This document shows positions 39,536 through 47,653 of a DNA stretch of 53,143 bases, piece by piece. The DNA comes from Pseudomonas sp. ICMP 561 (GTDB lineage Bacteria > Pseudomonadota > Gammaproteobacteria > Pseudomonadales > Pseudomonadaceae). The notes below the pieces were generated by a model. The model saw only the letters and a program-made list of their open reading frames with translations. It ran no database searches and was not told the DNA's origin. The first letter of the stretch is position 1. The number at the start of each line of letters is the position of its first letter. Location of the stretch: positions 431,922 through 485,064 of the forward strand of contig NZ_LKBT01000012.1 of assembly GCF_002699985.1 (NCBI RefSeq), given 5' to 3'. A program made the translations under genes and the position numbers.

Positions 39536-40776
39536 GCCTTTTGGTCAATCAGGCTCCGCGCCGCCAGCCAATCCGCCGCGGGCTGGGCCTACTTGGTGAC
39601 AGCTTCTCCGGAAACTGCCATACGATCGCAGCAACTGCGTACGGAACTGAGGCATACGGCTTCGCTTCCATGATCGCGGCGCGCACTGGGTTGTTTCCGA
39701 GCTACCTCGACAACCAGGGCAAGGTTAACGACCACACCGGCCAGTTCATGGCACGGCTACCGGCGTGCATAGCTTCGTCCACTGCTGATCTGTGGCTTCT
39801 GGTGTCTCGCACCAACGACAGCACCACTGCTGGCATGACCCTGGCCGACACCAAGGCCAACGTGATGAAGATCGTGACGGCCTTCCTGAACACGCCAGGC
39901 AAGTATTTGATCGTGGGCACCGGCACGCCACGATTCGGCGCACGGGCGCTGGCCGGGCAAGCGCTGGCCGACGCCATTGCCTACAAAGACTGGGTGCTTA
40001 GCTATGTGAGCCAGTTCGTGCCCGTGGTGAATATCTGGGATGGCTTCACAGAGGCAATGACTGTGGAGGGCCTGCACCCGAACTTAGTGGGCGCAGATTT
40101 CATTAGCTCCCGCGTCGTGCCGATCATCACCTCCAACTTCGAGTTTCCTGGCATCCCATTGCCAACGGATGCTGGCGACATCTACTCGGCTATTCGCCCG
40201 TTCGGCTGCCTCAATGCCAACCCTCTGCTGTCCGGGACTGGCGGCACTCTCCCTGCCGGTGTGAATGCCGTGGCTGGGTCAGTGCTGGCGGATGGGTATA
40301 AGGCCGTCGGTTCTGGCTTGACCGGTATCACCACGCGGTGGTTCAAGGAGCCCGCCGCTTATGGCGAGGCTCAGTGCATTGAGCTGGGCGGCACCATGGC
40401 GGCAGCAGGTGGCTACGTCTACATGCAACCGGCGGCGAACGTCATCACTAACAGCCTCGCGGCTGGTGACGTTATCGAAATGGTGTCGGCGGTGGATATT
40501 GTTGGATCGTCACGTGGCATACTGGCATGGGAAGCGGAGTTGATTATCACCAAGCCGGTCACCGGCACGTCGACCACGTTCTACTACCGGTCGATGGACA
40601 AGTACCAAGAGCCGTTCACCATGCCAGCCAACTTCTCTGGACAGCTGGAAACACAGCGCGGAACAGTTGACCTGAGCGAGACGGTGATCACCTCGCGCAT
40701 GGGGCTTTACCTGGCTGCAGGAGTCGCCCAGAACTCGACGGTCAAGGTCGCGCAGTTCGGGATTCGCAAAGTGTAA
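39532..40776 (+). CDS. SGNH/GDSL-type hydrolase, probable tail-associated esterase
   Basis: 414 residues. The N-terminal 200 residues have block I LGLLGDSFSGNC (S24), block III-like VSRTNDSTT (N95) and block V VEGLHPNLVG (H182). The position usually filled by Asp in DxxH is Glu here (E179), which may or may not be functional. The C-terminal half is beta-rich (RWFKEPAAYGEAQCIELGGT, MAAAGGYVYMQPAANVITNS) and could bind glycan. Such proteins deacetylate surface polysaccharide as part of tail spikes or alter O-antigen. It is the last recognisable phage structural gene. Confidence 0.85.
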   Translation: MSLLVNQAPRRQPIRRGLGLLGDSFSGNCHTIAATAYGTEAYGFASMIAARTGLFPSYLDNQGKVNDHTGQFMARLPACIASSTADLWLLVSRTNDSTTAGMTLADTKANVMKIVTAFLNTPGKYLIVGTGTPRFGARALAGQALADAIAYKDWVLSYVSQFVPVVNIWDGFTEAMTVEGLHPNLVGADFISSRVVPIITSNFEFPGIPLPTDAGDIYSAIRPFGCLNANPLLSGTGGTLPAGVNAVAGSVLADGYKAVGSGLTGITTRWFKEPAAYGEAQCIELGGTMAAAGGYVYMQPAANVITNSLAAGDVIEMVSAVDIVGSSRGILAWEAELIITKPVTGTSTTFYYRSMDKYQEPFTMPANFSGQLETQRGTVDLSETVITSRMGLYLAAGVAQNSTVKVAQFGIRKV

Positions 40777-40957
40777 GAGTTGGGCTACTTCACTTCCTCT
40801 ATCAGCTCGCGGCCTTGCTCACCGGGTGCTCCTCGAAATCTTCGACCGGGGAGTAGCATTCCATCACAATTTTCACCGCCCGTTCGGGCGGTAGGTGGTT
40901 CATCCCTTTAAACAAGAGGCGTGAGGCTTGCTTCAACCGGCCGTGCCTCGGCGAGGG
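40777..40957. other. Intergenic region with a perfect 8-bp hairpin
   Basis: It contains ACCGCCCG/CGGGCGGT (40875-40892) with a 2-nt centre but no T run on either strand, so it is not a standard terminator. It lies between convergent genes (SGNH hydrolase rightward, chemotaxis receptor leftward). A short minus-strand open stretch (ending near 40800) reads like a gene remnant, but too little remains to name it. Confidence 0.4.
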
Positions 40958-42583
40958 TCATGTGCGAAAGCGTGCAACCATTCGGTTTAAATTTACGGCC
41001 AGTTGCGACAGCTCGCCGCTGGCGGTCAACGTCTGTCGGGTACCCTCACTGCTTTGAAGAGCCAGGTCTCGGATGCTGACCAAGGCACGATCTACCTCGC
41101 GGGCGACGTAAGCTTGCTCCTCCGAAGCCGTGGCAATTTGTTGGTTGCGGTCATCAATCATCTGTGCGGCGTCGGTGATCGTCTGCAACGATCGGCCGGC
41201 CTCTTCGGCAGTATTCTGGGTGTTATTTACCTCTCGCGTGCTGTCCGCCATTGAGTCCACGACTTCTGAACTGCGTACTTTCATTGAGGAAATCATCACC
41301 TCGATTTCTTCTGTTGAGGCCTGCGTTCGATGTGCAAGGGCACGTACTTCATCAGCTACTACGGCAAAGCCGCGGCCCTGTTCGCCAGCGCGTGCGGCCT
41401 CAATGGCTGCATTCAAAGCCAGGAGGTTGGTCTGATCGGCAATAGAACCGATCACGCTTAATACCTTGCTGATGTCCTGCGTTTGTCCAGCTAACTGTTG
41501 GACTTGCTCTGAAGTTACGTGCACGCGATCTTTCAGAGTGCGCATGGCCTCAAGGGTCTCCCCAACTTTGGCATTGCCCGCTTCAGCCGCATGGGTCGAC
41601 TCTTTAGCTGCCTGCGAAGTAGACGTCGCATTTCGAGCAACCTCTTCGACCGCCGCGCTCATCTGATTGACTGCGGTAGCTGCCTGGTCGATTTCACTGT
41701 TCTGCTGCTGTAGGGTCTGGTTGGCGCTTTCGGTTATCGCGGTCATCTCCACTGCGGCCGAGCTTAATTGCGCTGAGGCCTCAGAAATGTCGGCGATCGT
41801 GCTACGCAGGTTTGCCTGCATAGTATTGAGTGCTGCCATGAGGCGGGCCGCTTCATCTGTGCCTTTCACGTCAAGGGACATACGTAAATCCCCATTGGCG
41901 ATTTCTTCAGCCATCTTCAACGAAGTATTGATGGGCATTACGATGCTGCGGGTTAGCAAGATGGCCAATAGAATAGTCAATGCCAGTGCAACAGCCACCA
42001 AAGAAGCGATTACATGATTACTGTGGTCATATACCTCCGTTGCTTGAGTTCCGGCAGTTGTTGCCCCATCAGCATTGTGCTTACGTAACAATGACAGAGC
42101 GCTCTGGTACGCTTCTGCCCGAAATTTCTGCTCTGTATTGGCATAATCAACAGCCAGATTATGCTGTGCGCTATCTAGCTGGACGATTTGCGCCAGCCCC
42201 TCCAGGAATTTTCCCATGAGCTCGGCGGCAAGTTCGAATTTCTGACGCTCCGTATCATCCGAAAGCAAATTCTGCCGATAGAAATCGGTCCGTTCATTAA
42301 GTACGTCACGTGCCTTCGCCAATTGAGCGATTGCCATGGTGCGGGCTTCCGGAGTAGTCGCGGCAAGGAGCCGAATGCTTTCCAGACGTGCCTCCAGCAC
42401 CGCTATTTGAATGTCATCGGTCGTCTGGATGCTGGCCAACCAGTTTTTTTCGATGTCTTGCTCAGAGTCCCGCAGTTTGCCTAATTGCAGGTAGGCAAAC
42501 CCACCCAACGCGATCACTAGTAGGGTAATCATGCCAAAACAAAGTGAAGCTCTGGAGGCGATGTTGAACGAGCGGAGATTCAT
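40958..42583 (-). CDS. Methyl-accepting chemotaxis protein
   Basis: 541 residues. TM1 is at about 12-32 ([20 protein letters not shown]), followed by a periplasmic four-helix-bundle sensor (about 33-185), TM2 (about 190-212, [20 protein letters not shown]), HAMP, and the cytoplasmic signalling domain with the hairpin [20 protein letters not shown] and [20 protein letters not shown]. The C-terminus has no pentapeptide tether. It would signal through CheA/CheW. The start at 42583 is chosen because upstream in-frame codons are implausible. If the tRNA fragment at 44169 is attR, this is phage-borne cargo, which is unusual. The ligand is unknown. Confidence 0.9.
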   Translation of the reverse strand: MNLRSFNIASRASLCFGMITLLVIALGGFAYLQLGKLRDSEQDIEKNWLASIQTTDDIQIAVLEARLESIRLLAATTPEARTMAIAQLAKARDVLNERTDFYRQNLLSDDTERQKFELAAELMGKFLEGLAQIVQLDSAQHNLAVDYANTEQKFRAEAYQSALSLLRKHNADGATTAGTQATEVYDHSNHVIASLVAVALALTILLAILLTRSIVMPINTSLKMAEEIANGDLRMSLDVKGTDEAARLMAALNTMQANLRSTIADISEASAQLSSAAVEMTAITESANQTLQQQNSEIDQAATAVNQMSAAVEEVARNATSTSQAAKESTHAAEAGNAKVGETLEAMRTLKDRVHVTSEQVQQLAGQTQDISKVLSVIGSIADQTNLLALNAAIEAARAGEQGRGFAVVADEVRALAHRTQASTEEIEVMISSMKVRSSEVVDSMADSTREVNNTQNTAEEAGRSLQTITDAAQMIDDRNQQIATASEEQAYVAREVDRALVSIRDLALQSSEGTRQTLTASGELSQLAVNLNRMVARFRT

Positions 42584-42894
42584 AGGTTGTCCGGAGTATC
42601 GAGTGTGGATAGAGAGCTTGCTTTTGATGCTATCTGCTGGTGGTAATGAAACTGAAGTGTTCAGGTGGAAAAAAAACGGGGCCAACGCAAACCTCGTCAA
42701 GCTGTTTCAGTTTGATGGATACATGCGCGGTGAGCGAGGCGGATCAGATGAGGTTCTGTAGCAGCTCTTTGTATGTCTGCCTCGCTGTGATTCGTCGACT
42801 GTGGATGTGCGGTTGATCAACCGACGGATAACCATATGCCACTGTTAGCGTTCCTGATAATGTGCGGCCGTTTTCCCTCTTCCGTGACCCTTCG
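42584..42894. other. Divergent intergenic region between receptor and receiver genes
   Basis: A perfect 14-bp palindrome CGGTTGATCAACCG lies at 42810-42823, a possible operator. No clear sigma-70 promoter was found for either gene. Overlapping open frames here are not supported by ribosome sites. Confidence 0.4.
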
Positions 42895-43371
42895 ATGCTA
42901 AAACCCATACTCCTGGTTGAAGACGATCTAAAAGACATAGAGCTTACTTTGTACGCATTAGAGCAGGCGCGCTTAGCGAATCAGGTGGTGATTCTTCGAG
43001 ATGGGGCCGAGGCCTTGGACTATTTGTATCGCCGCCACGACTTCGCTGAGCGTACTCCAGGCAACCCCTCTGTTGTGTTGCTTGATCTTAAACTCCCGAA
43101 GATCGATGGGTTGCGCGTGCTCCAAGCAATTAGATCCGATGAGCAGCTGCAAAATATCCCGGTGACAATGCTCTCTGCATCCAACGAGGAACAGGACGTC
43201 AATAGTGCTTATGAGCTTGGCGTGAACTCCTATGTGGTCAAGCCTCAAAATTTTCATCAGTTTGTAAATGCAGTGACTGAATTAGGTGTATTTTGGGCGG
43301 TGCTGAACGAGCCACCTCCTGGATCCTCGCGTCCTGCGTTCAGCGAAAAGCATCGTTTCATGCCGGATTAA
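42895..43371 (+). CDS. Stand-alone response regulator receiver protein
   Basis: 158 residues, a single CheY-like domain: LLVEDD (acidic pocket at residues 9-11), VVLLDLKLPKIDG (phosphoacceptor D64), TMLSAS (S94) and VVKPQNF (K116). The longer loop after helix 1 (YLYRRHDFAERTPGNPS) is typical of Rcp1-type receivers paired with phytochrome-like histidine kinases. No kinase is in the window. It has no output domain, so it may feed into another signalling chain. It is divergent from the chemotaxis receptor. The ATG at 42895 fits the family start. The ribosome site is weak. Confidence 0.9.
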   Translation: MLKPILLVEDDLKDIELTLYALEQARLANQVVILRDGAEALDYLYRRHDFAERTPGNPSVVLLDLKLPKIDGLRVLQAIRSDEQLQNIPVTMLSASNEEQDVNSAYELGVNSYVVKPQNFHQFVNAVTELGVFWAVLNEPPPGSSRPAFSEKHRFMPD

Positions 43372-43574
43372 ACGTTGGTGGTCAGATGACTTCCGTAGTG
43401 TTGTCCGGCGGGGGGGGCGATCAGCGAATCGAGGTTAAAGCAACAGACTAAAGGTGACATCAGCCTAGCAGGCCACTGGTGCTATCCGCATATCCAATCT
43501 GGTTGAAATAGACCCTCCATAGCCCCTATTGTGATGACGTGACGGCGCTGGCTGGGACATCAAGGAGCTAGCCC

Positions 43575-43790
43575 ATGAAGACCTGCATGATCAGTGGTGA
43601 CCTGTTTTCCGACAGCGCTGCCGAACAATACCCGACCGTTAACTTGTGTGACGAATGCGTGGCCGACGACGCGAAAAGAGAGGGCGAGCAGCATATCTTC
43701 GAGGAGGGAGAGTACCAGCCTGACTGCGGTAAAGCCTGTGAGTGGTGCGGCAAAACGGACGAGGAAGAAGCCCTAGCCTGGGTAGAATAA
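43575..43790 (+). CDS. Small Cys-rich, probable zinc-binding protein
   Basis: 71 acidic residues with two Cys pairs: NLCDECVADD (CxxC) and KACEWCGK (CxxC), plus Cys near the N-terminus and at DCGK. This fits a small zinc ribbon. AAGGAGC precedes the ATG. A terminator follows. I cannot name the family. It lies between the receiver gene and the putative attR, so it may be phage cargo or a flanking gene. Confidence 0.7.
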   Translation: MKTCMISGDLFSDSAAEQYPTVNLCDECVADDAKREGEQHIFEEGEYQPDCGKACEWCGKTDEEEALAWVE

Positions 43791-43818
43791 CGAGACATTC
43801 GTTAAATGGACCCTACAG

Positions 43819-43841
43819 AAAAGCCCACTCCGGGGCTTTTT
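43819..43841 (+). terminator. Terminator after the Cys-rich protein gene
   Basis: AAAAGCCC/GGGCTTTT stem with an ACTCCG loop and a T run. It also works on the minus strand because of the flanking A run. Confidence 0.8.
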
Positions 43842-44168
43842 GCTGAAGCCTGGATCCCCCCAATGCTTGTGTGTGGATACCATAGATCATGCCTGTGGTT
43901 TGGGCATCAATCGACCACAGGGGGCTGTCGTGCGGTTAACGATTACACCCGAACGGCAGGCTAATCTGCGAATGCGCCAACTGCGATGTTAAAGGCGGCG
44001 CGGCGCGGAAAGTACTGGTCAGTCGGCATGCTGAAATGGGGCTTCGCCATTCGCCTAGGCGGCGTGGGCAGTCGCTTGCTGGCTGTTCGTTCGCGACGAG
44101 AGTAGCCTGACAGCGGTGGGCTGTTTTGCCGAGTCAGTGGGTATCCGGGCTTCTCAGGCACCATGCGG
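43842..44168. other. Gene-poor stretch before the putative attR
   Basis: It holds only a small leftward open frame (43961-44164) without a ribosome site and a short rightward fragment near 43931 (RLTITPERQANLRMRQLRC) that looks like a truncated small gene. A degraded prophage end is the likely explanation. Confidence 0.4.
43961..44164 (-). CDS. Doubtful small open reading frame next to attR
   Basis: 67 residues, Pro/Arg-rich at the N-terminus (VPEKPGYPLTRQNSPPLSGY), then KPHFSMPTDQYFPRRAAFNI and AVGAFAD. The C-terminal part looks like a short conserved motif I have an impression of in Pseudomonas hypothetical proteins. There is no ribosome site before the ATG at 44164, and it abuts the tRNA-like fragment. 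It could be an annotation artefact or remnant. Confidence 0.28.
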   Translation of the reverse strand: MVPEKPGYPLTRQNSPPLSGYSRRERTASKRLPTPPRRMAKPHFSMPTDQYFPRRAAFNIAVGAFAD

Positions 44169-44193
44169 TATGGTTCAAATCCCTATCTCTCCG
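44169..44193 (+). other. tRNA-Ser 3'-end fragment, probable right attachment site
   Basis: GGTTCAAATCCCTATCTCTC followed by CG reads as the T-loop and acceptor strand of a tRNA-Ser whose 5' end would be GGAGAGA. No 5' half is present upstream, and the CCA is absent. A tRNA 3' fragment at one end of a prophage is the usual mark of integration into that tRNA gene. Its orientation predicts the intact tRNA and integrase left of the window. Confidence 0.6.
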
Positions 44194-44210
44194 ACGCTGA
44201 AGCTGGGGAG

Positions 44211-44966
44211 TCACTTCTTCAAAGATGCTCCATGAGCAGGATGGTTTGCGGGCAGCCTGCTCGGACAGAGTGGATCCTCTATGAAACCCATACCTTTGCA
44301 GGAATGGCAATCCTCGCGGAGTTCGAAGCGGTCACAGCAACTCGAACACTGCCTAAAAATTGAGAATTGCTCCCGCTCCCATAGCGCGACGTAACGGACC
44401 ATGTCGCCTTCCTCCAGCGCGATCAGCCCTGCATCAATGATTGATCTGTACGTGTCAGGATCATCCAGGCGCTTGATCATCTTCCCGTCAACCAACTTCC
44501 CAGTTTCTACAAGCGTGAGTTTTTGGCCAGTCTCGGTGTAAATGTAGCGATCCCTGAAGACGCCATATTGAGCGTAGGTTCTGGTGATAACGGGCCTGTC
44601 TCCCTCTGCTTCATGGATCTGGGCGAAGAACTCCATAGGTCCCGGCTTCATACCTGGTTCGTGACGAAATACCCGGTTTCCGCTGAGGCTGCCTGTCTGG
44701 ACACCGGCTTCGTCGTAGATGTCATAGTCCGCGGCTGGGTTTCTCCAGGCGGGCGGAGCCTCCTCGATGTGATGACAGAACGCGCCAGTTGCCAGCTCAA
44801 GCATTTCGAATCGCTCCATTTCGTCGACGCTCCCCATCTTTAATAAGTTGTCAGCAAACCTCATCAGGTACCGGTAGTTGGCACTGGGGTTCGTCCACGC
44901 GCTGGGATTCCAAAGGCATCGATACCACTCCTCAGTGTGGCTTGGGGGTTTGACGGGTTGCATCAT
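44211..44966 (-). CDS. SOS-regulated protein of unknown function
   Basis: 251 residues, mainly alpha-helical and acidic. Aromatic repeat-like WRNPAADYDIYDEAG and WTNPSANYRYLMRFADNLLK in the N-terminal third suggest duplicated short motifs. The C-terminus has a CxxC-type Cys cluster (FRQCSSCCDRFELREDCHSC, KGMGFIEDPLCP), likely zinc-binding. It has no signal peptide. A near-perfect LexA box lies just before the start (ATG at 44966 or 44963). It ends 18 bp from the tRNA-like fragment. Whether it belongs to the prophage or the host is unclear. Confidence 0.75.
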   Translation of the reverse strand: MMQPVKPPSHTEEWYRCLWNPSAWTNPSANYRYLMRFADNLLKMGSVDEMERFEMLELATGAFCHHIEEAPPAWRNPAADYDIYDEAGVQTGSLSGNRVFRHEPGMKPGPMEFFAQIHEAEGDRPVITRTYAQYGVFRDRYIYTETGQKLTLVETGKLVDGKMIKRLDDPDTYRSIIDAGLIALEEGDMVRYVALWEREQFSIFRQCSSCCDRFELREDCHSCKGMGFIEDPLCPSRLPANHPAHGASLKK

Positions 44967-44978
44967 TACTGCTCGTTA

Positions 44979-44998
44979 TACTGTTTGGATATACAGTA
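44979..44998 (-). promoter_or_regulatory. LexA box upstream of the 251-residue gene
   Basis: TACTGTTTGGATATACAGTA has the CTGT-N8-ACAG core and symmetric TA flanks of the LexA (SOS) operator. It lies about 13 bp upstream of the start codon on the minus strand, a place where bound LexA would block transcription. Confidence 0.82.
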
Positions 44999-45081
44999 AT
45001 CGAGTGGCGCGATTCCGGACAGGTCCGAGTGACGAGTAGCACGTTTTGGGGTTTGGTTTAGTTGGCAGAACGCCGGGGAGG

Positions 45082-45102
45082 TTGGACCAGATTTTGGACC
45101 AG
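45082..45102. repeat. Direct repeat TTGGACCAG
   Basis: Two copies of TTGGACCAG (45082-45090, 45094-45102) are 12 bp apart. Similar tandem motifs occur near integrase genes of Pseudomonas islands in my memory. Here it could be a remnant of recombinase arm sites, or chance. Confidence 0.4.
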
Positions 45103-45646
45103 TGGTGAGTTTTGTTGGGGGTTGGTGCAGGCTACAACCCCCGTAATTGCGCTCTATAACCCTCAGAGAACCCCAATGCAAACTGCATGGTGATATTCGC
45201 TGTGGAGATCAATTACCTTACCTTTCAATAACTTGGAGTTGGCTGGGTGCAGCCGGTACCGATTTGATGCCCGTTTCCGTCTTTGCCCTGGCGATTTTTA
45301 TCACGGGCCGAGGCCATTCTTTGGGCCATATCTAGCCAGCATCTGCGACGTAAAGAGTCGGATGACTGGAAATGAATGCGGGATTCATGCCGAATTTGGC
45401 GCGCATTGTCGCATAGAGTGAGTGGCAGTTGTATGGCAAGCCGGATTAATCATCCATCGCGCGCACTGCGGGCAGGAGCGAACTTGTTCGCGAGGCGGCG
45501 TACCGGGTACACCGGCAAGTGAACGGCTAGAGGACGCAGAGCGCAAACAGCGAATTTGCAATGCTCAAAGACTGAACTGCCGCTTTCCCGAAGATGTCTA
45601 GTAACCATCGCTTCCACATTCGGAAGCTGTCCCTGGAGTACAGCCC
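45103..45646. other. Non-coding stretch with one REP palindrome
   Basis: No convincing gene. Open frames on both strands lack ribosome sites. The one feature is the REP element at 45472-45494. The region marks the return to chromosomal sequence. Confidence 0.5.
45472..45494 (+). repeat. Single REP element
   Basis: The pattern GCAGGAGCGAACTTGTTCGC, ending GAG, is a typical Pseudomonas REP core with a GCGAAC/GTTCGC palindrome. It is present as a singlet without a mirrored partner nearby. Confidence 0.7.
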
Positions 45647-46090
45647 GTGAATATTTTTGAAGCCTTGAGAGAAAGCCATGACCGTCAGCGTAACTATGCC
45701 GACATTCTGGTCAAGACCAGCGGTGATAACGCTGAGCGCGTTGAAGCCTACAAACAGCTGAAAGCTGAACTTCAGGCCCATGAAACCGCCGAAGAGCGCT
45801 TCTTTTATATCCCTCTGATGGAACACGATAACGGCGTGGACCTGAGTCGCCACGCGATCTCGGAGCATCACGAGATGGACGAGATGATGGAAACGCTGGA
45901 TGAGACCGAGATGTCCAGCCCCGCTTGGCTGGCTACTGCCAAGAAGCTGTCCGAGAAGGTTCACCATCACCTGAAAGAAGAAGAGCAGAAGTTCTTTCAG
46001 ATGGCGGGTAAGCTACTCGACGAGAAGCAGAAAGAATCCCTGGCTGGCAAGTACGTCAAGGAATACGAAGAGCAGCTTACCGAAGCGTGA
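45647..46090 (+). CDS. Hemerythrin domain protein
   Basis: 147 residues with a GTG start after GGAG. The four-helix bundle ligands are visible: ESHDRQRNY (H), QAHETAEERFFY (H, E), SEHHEMDEM (H, E) and VHHHLKEEEQKFF (H, E). Bacterial hemerythrins bind a di-iron centre and sense or store oxygen or protect against oxidative and nitrosative stress. It is a single-domain cytoplasmic form, encoded alone. Confidence 0.9.
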   Translation: MNIFEALRESHDRQRNYADILVKTSGDNAERVEAYKQLKAELQAHETAEERFFYIPLMEHDNGVDLSRHAISEHHEMDEMMETLDETEMSSPAWLATAKKLSEKVHHHLKEEEQKFFQMAGKLLDEKQKESLAGKYVKEYEEQLTEA

Positions 46091-46171
46091 AAACCGGGGC
46101 GGGGCGCATGTCTTGTTCATGCGCTTTGCCGGGCGGTGTAGAATCCGCTTTTTTCGCGTTCAAGGAATGTC

Positions 46172-46516
46172 ATGAAACTTCTGATTTCGGCAGTCGCTCT
46201 GACGGTGTTGGCAAGTTGCACCTCGCCATCCAATCAGGCGCGGGCTGTTGGCCCTTACAAGACGTATTCGAGTCAGAAAACTGCGGCGGTAGTTGCGCAG
46301 TGCATTGAGTATTCATGGCAGGACGAAGCTCTGATGGGGGCTGAGGCCGATGCATTCATGCAATCCAGTGAAAAGGGCTTCACCGTTTACAACACGGGCG
46401 CGGAGTTCTTCGTGGATGTCCAGCCTCAAGGCGGTGCAAGTGCGATTCAGTATTACGCGCCGTCTTCAAATCTTGCGACTGAGCGTCGCGGAGCTGCGCT
46501 GGCAACTTGTTTGTAA
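46172..46516 (+). CDS. Small lipoprotein
   Basis: 114 residues. The signal KLLISAVALTVLASC has a lipobox LASC with the Cys at residue 16. The mature domain (AAVVAQCIEYSWQDEALMGA, KGFTVYNTGAEFFVDVQPQG) is a small alpha/beta unit of a kind common in Pseudomonas hypothetical lipoproteins. AAGGAATGTC precedes the ATG. A strong terminator follows. Function unknown. Confidence 0.8.
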   Translation: MKLLISAVALTVLASCTSPSNQARAVGPYKTYSSQKTAAVVAQCIEYSWQDEALMGAEADAFMQSSEKGFTVYNTGAEFFVDVQPQGGASAIQYYAPSSNLATERRGAALATCL

Positions 46517-46540
46517 GTATTGACCCGACGTGCAGCGCAA

Positions 46541-46571
46541 AAAAAGCCCGGCTTCAATAGCCGGGCTTTTT
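46541..46571. terminator. Bidirectional terminator
   Basis: AAAAAGCCCGGC/GCCGGGCTTTTT stem with a TTCAATA loop. It serves the lipoprotein gene rightward and the leftward secreted protein gene. Confidence 0.92.
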
Positions 46572-46585
46572 CACGCTCGCACCGA

Positions 46586-46915
46586 TCAATTGTCGGGGGA
46601 GCCAGCAGCACCGCCACCGGTGCCGTTAGGGCCGTTCTTGCCAGGGCCACCAGTTTTGCCAACAGCACTGCCAGTGGTGCCGCCATCAGTTGACTTGCCT
46701 GCGCCTGAACCTGTGGCTCGACCATTTGCGTCAGCGCTTTTGGTGCTGCCCGACGCCGGTGCTGGGTGAGTACCCGGTGGCATTGCCGAACCCGTCTGGA
46801 CGCCACCAGTTTCAGGTTTTACAGGACCTGTGCTGGAGGAAGCTGCAAATGCGGAACCAAACGAAAGTGAAAGCAGGCCTGCGAGCAAAAAGTTAGTCGT
46901 CTTTGACTTCATCAT
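46586..46915 (-). CDS. Small secreted Gly/Ser/Thr-rich protein
   Basis: 109 residues. The Sec signal KSKTTNFLLAGLLSLSFGSA ends near residue 24 (FGSAFA). The mature part is low complexity, rich in Gly, Thr, Ser, Pro and Asn (GSGAGKSTDGGTTGSAVGKT). The ATG at 46915 follows TTGGAG. It has no Cys and no enzyme motif. It is a periplasmic or secreted protein of unknown function. Confidence 0.75.
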   Translation of the reverse strand: MMKSKTTNFLLAGLLSLSFGSAFAASSSTGPVKPETGGVQTGSAMPPGTHPAPASGSTKSADANGRATGSGAGKSTDGGTTGSAVGKTGGPGKNGPNGTGGGAAGSPDN

Positions 46916-47015
46916 GGTACGTCTCCAATTTATGAGCGTTACCTGATATTGGTCAGCCACGCCCTTGCAAGAGTGCCCTTGATGGCGACGAACGGTAATG
47001 GTGCGCTGGTCAGGT

Positions 47016-47345
47016 TCAAGGTTCCAGCTTGTTCAACTCGCAATATTCTACCCAGTCCATACCGGCCATCTGCGCCACTTCCCTATGGACCTCACGCCGC
47101 TGGCTTTGATATTCCTCTGGGCTGGCAGCGGTGAGCTGCAATGTCAGCTCCCAGGCAAACAGACCCTGACGTTCAGCCTCGGCCTCGAAGGCCTCGTGCA
47201 AACACTCTTCGCGGTATTGCTCACGAGTCAGCCCGGCAGCCTGCGCGGCCAGCGGGTTGAGCTTTTCCAGCTCCTGCTGCAGTTCGGGCCGCTGAGACAG
47301 GAAGGTTTCCAGCGCCAATGCGTGGGGATGTTCTGCTGTAGCCAT
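47016..47345 (-). CDS. Conserved hypothetical protein (DUF6388-like)
   Basis: 109 residues, all-helical and acidic: ATAEHPHALALETFLSQRPE, LAAQAAGLTREQYREECLHE, EYQSQRREVHREVAQMAGMD. It resembles a short Pseudomonas family I recall as DUF6388. The ATG at 47345 follows CGGAGA. The frame opens further upstream, but without a ribosome site. It is cytoplasmic, function unknown, and divergent from the ridA cluster. Confidence 0.7.
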   Translation of the reverse strand: MATAEHPHALALETFLSQRPELQQELEKLNPLAAQAAGLTREQYREECLHEAFEAEAERQGLFAWELTLQLTAASPEEYQSQRREVHREVAQMAGMDWVEYCELNKLEP

Positions 47346-47447
47346 TGGATCTCCGTAGTGTATTTCAAGGCATGTCATCAAACAGACCACCGCTGATGAT
47401 ACTCGTTGGTTTTTTTCCATCCAGTGCTGTGGCACACTCGAAACATG

Positions 47448-47485
47448 TTTCCGCTATTTCAGATTGTATTCCGCTATAGCAGAAT
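47448..47485 (+). promoter_or_regulatory. Twin IclR-type operator upstream of ridA
   Basis: ATTCCGCTATAGCAGAAT (47468-47485) is a near-perfect palindrome, and TTTCCGCTATTTCAGA (47448-47463) is a second copy exactly 20 bp upstream. Tandem sites two helical turns apart fit cooperative binding by an IclR-family dimer pair, and an IclR regulator is encoded at 48196-48960 in this cluster. Confidence 0.65.
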
Positions 47486-47535
47486 AGCCGGCGAGCTTTC
47501 TTCCAGTAGACGCAGTCCCTGTAGGCGCTCACCGA

Positions 47536-47594
47536 GGTTACGAGGCCAGCGATCAAGGTTTGTCTGACACACCGCTATCGCTGACCTCGTAACC
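47536..47594. repeat. Long inverted repeat before ridA
   Basis: Two 18-bp arms (47536-47553 and 47577-47594) match in inverted orientation at 17/18 positions around a 23-nt centre. It could be a transcript hairpin in the ridA leader or a degenerate REPIN. Confidence 0.6.
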
Positions 47595-47653
47595 TGGGTG
47601 AACTCTTACAGGACTCGGTTTAACTCAGATTGTATTTTTACAAGGAGATCTTC

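Noticed and set aside
42531..42761. Rightward frame at the chemotaxis receptor start
   Set aside because: It is antisense to the receptor's start, with no ribosome site or recognisable product.
44966..45181. Leftward open frame upstream of the LexA box
   Set aside because: It covers the LexA box and a repeat, lacks a ribosome site and has no protein-like pattern.
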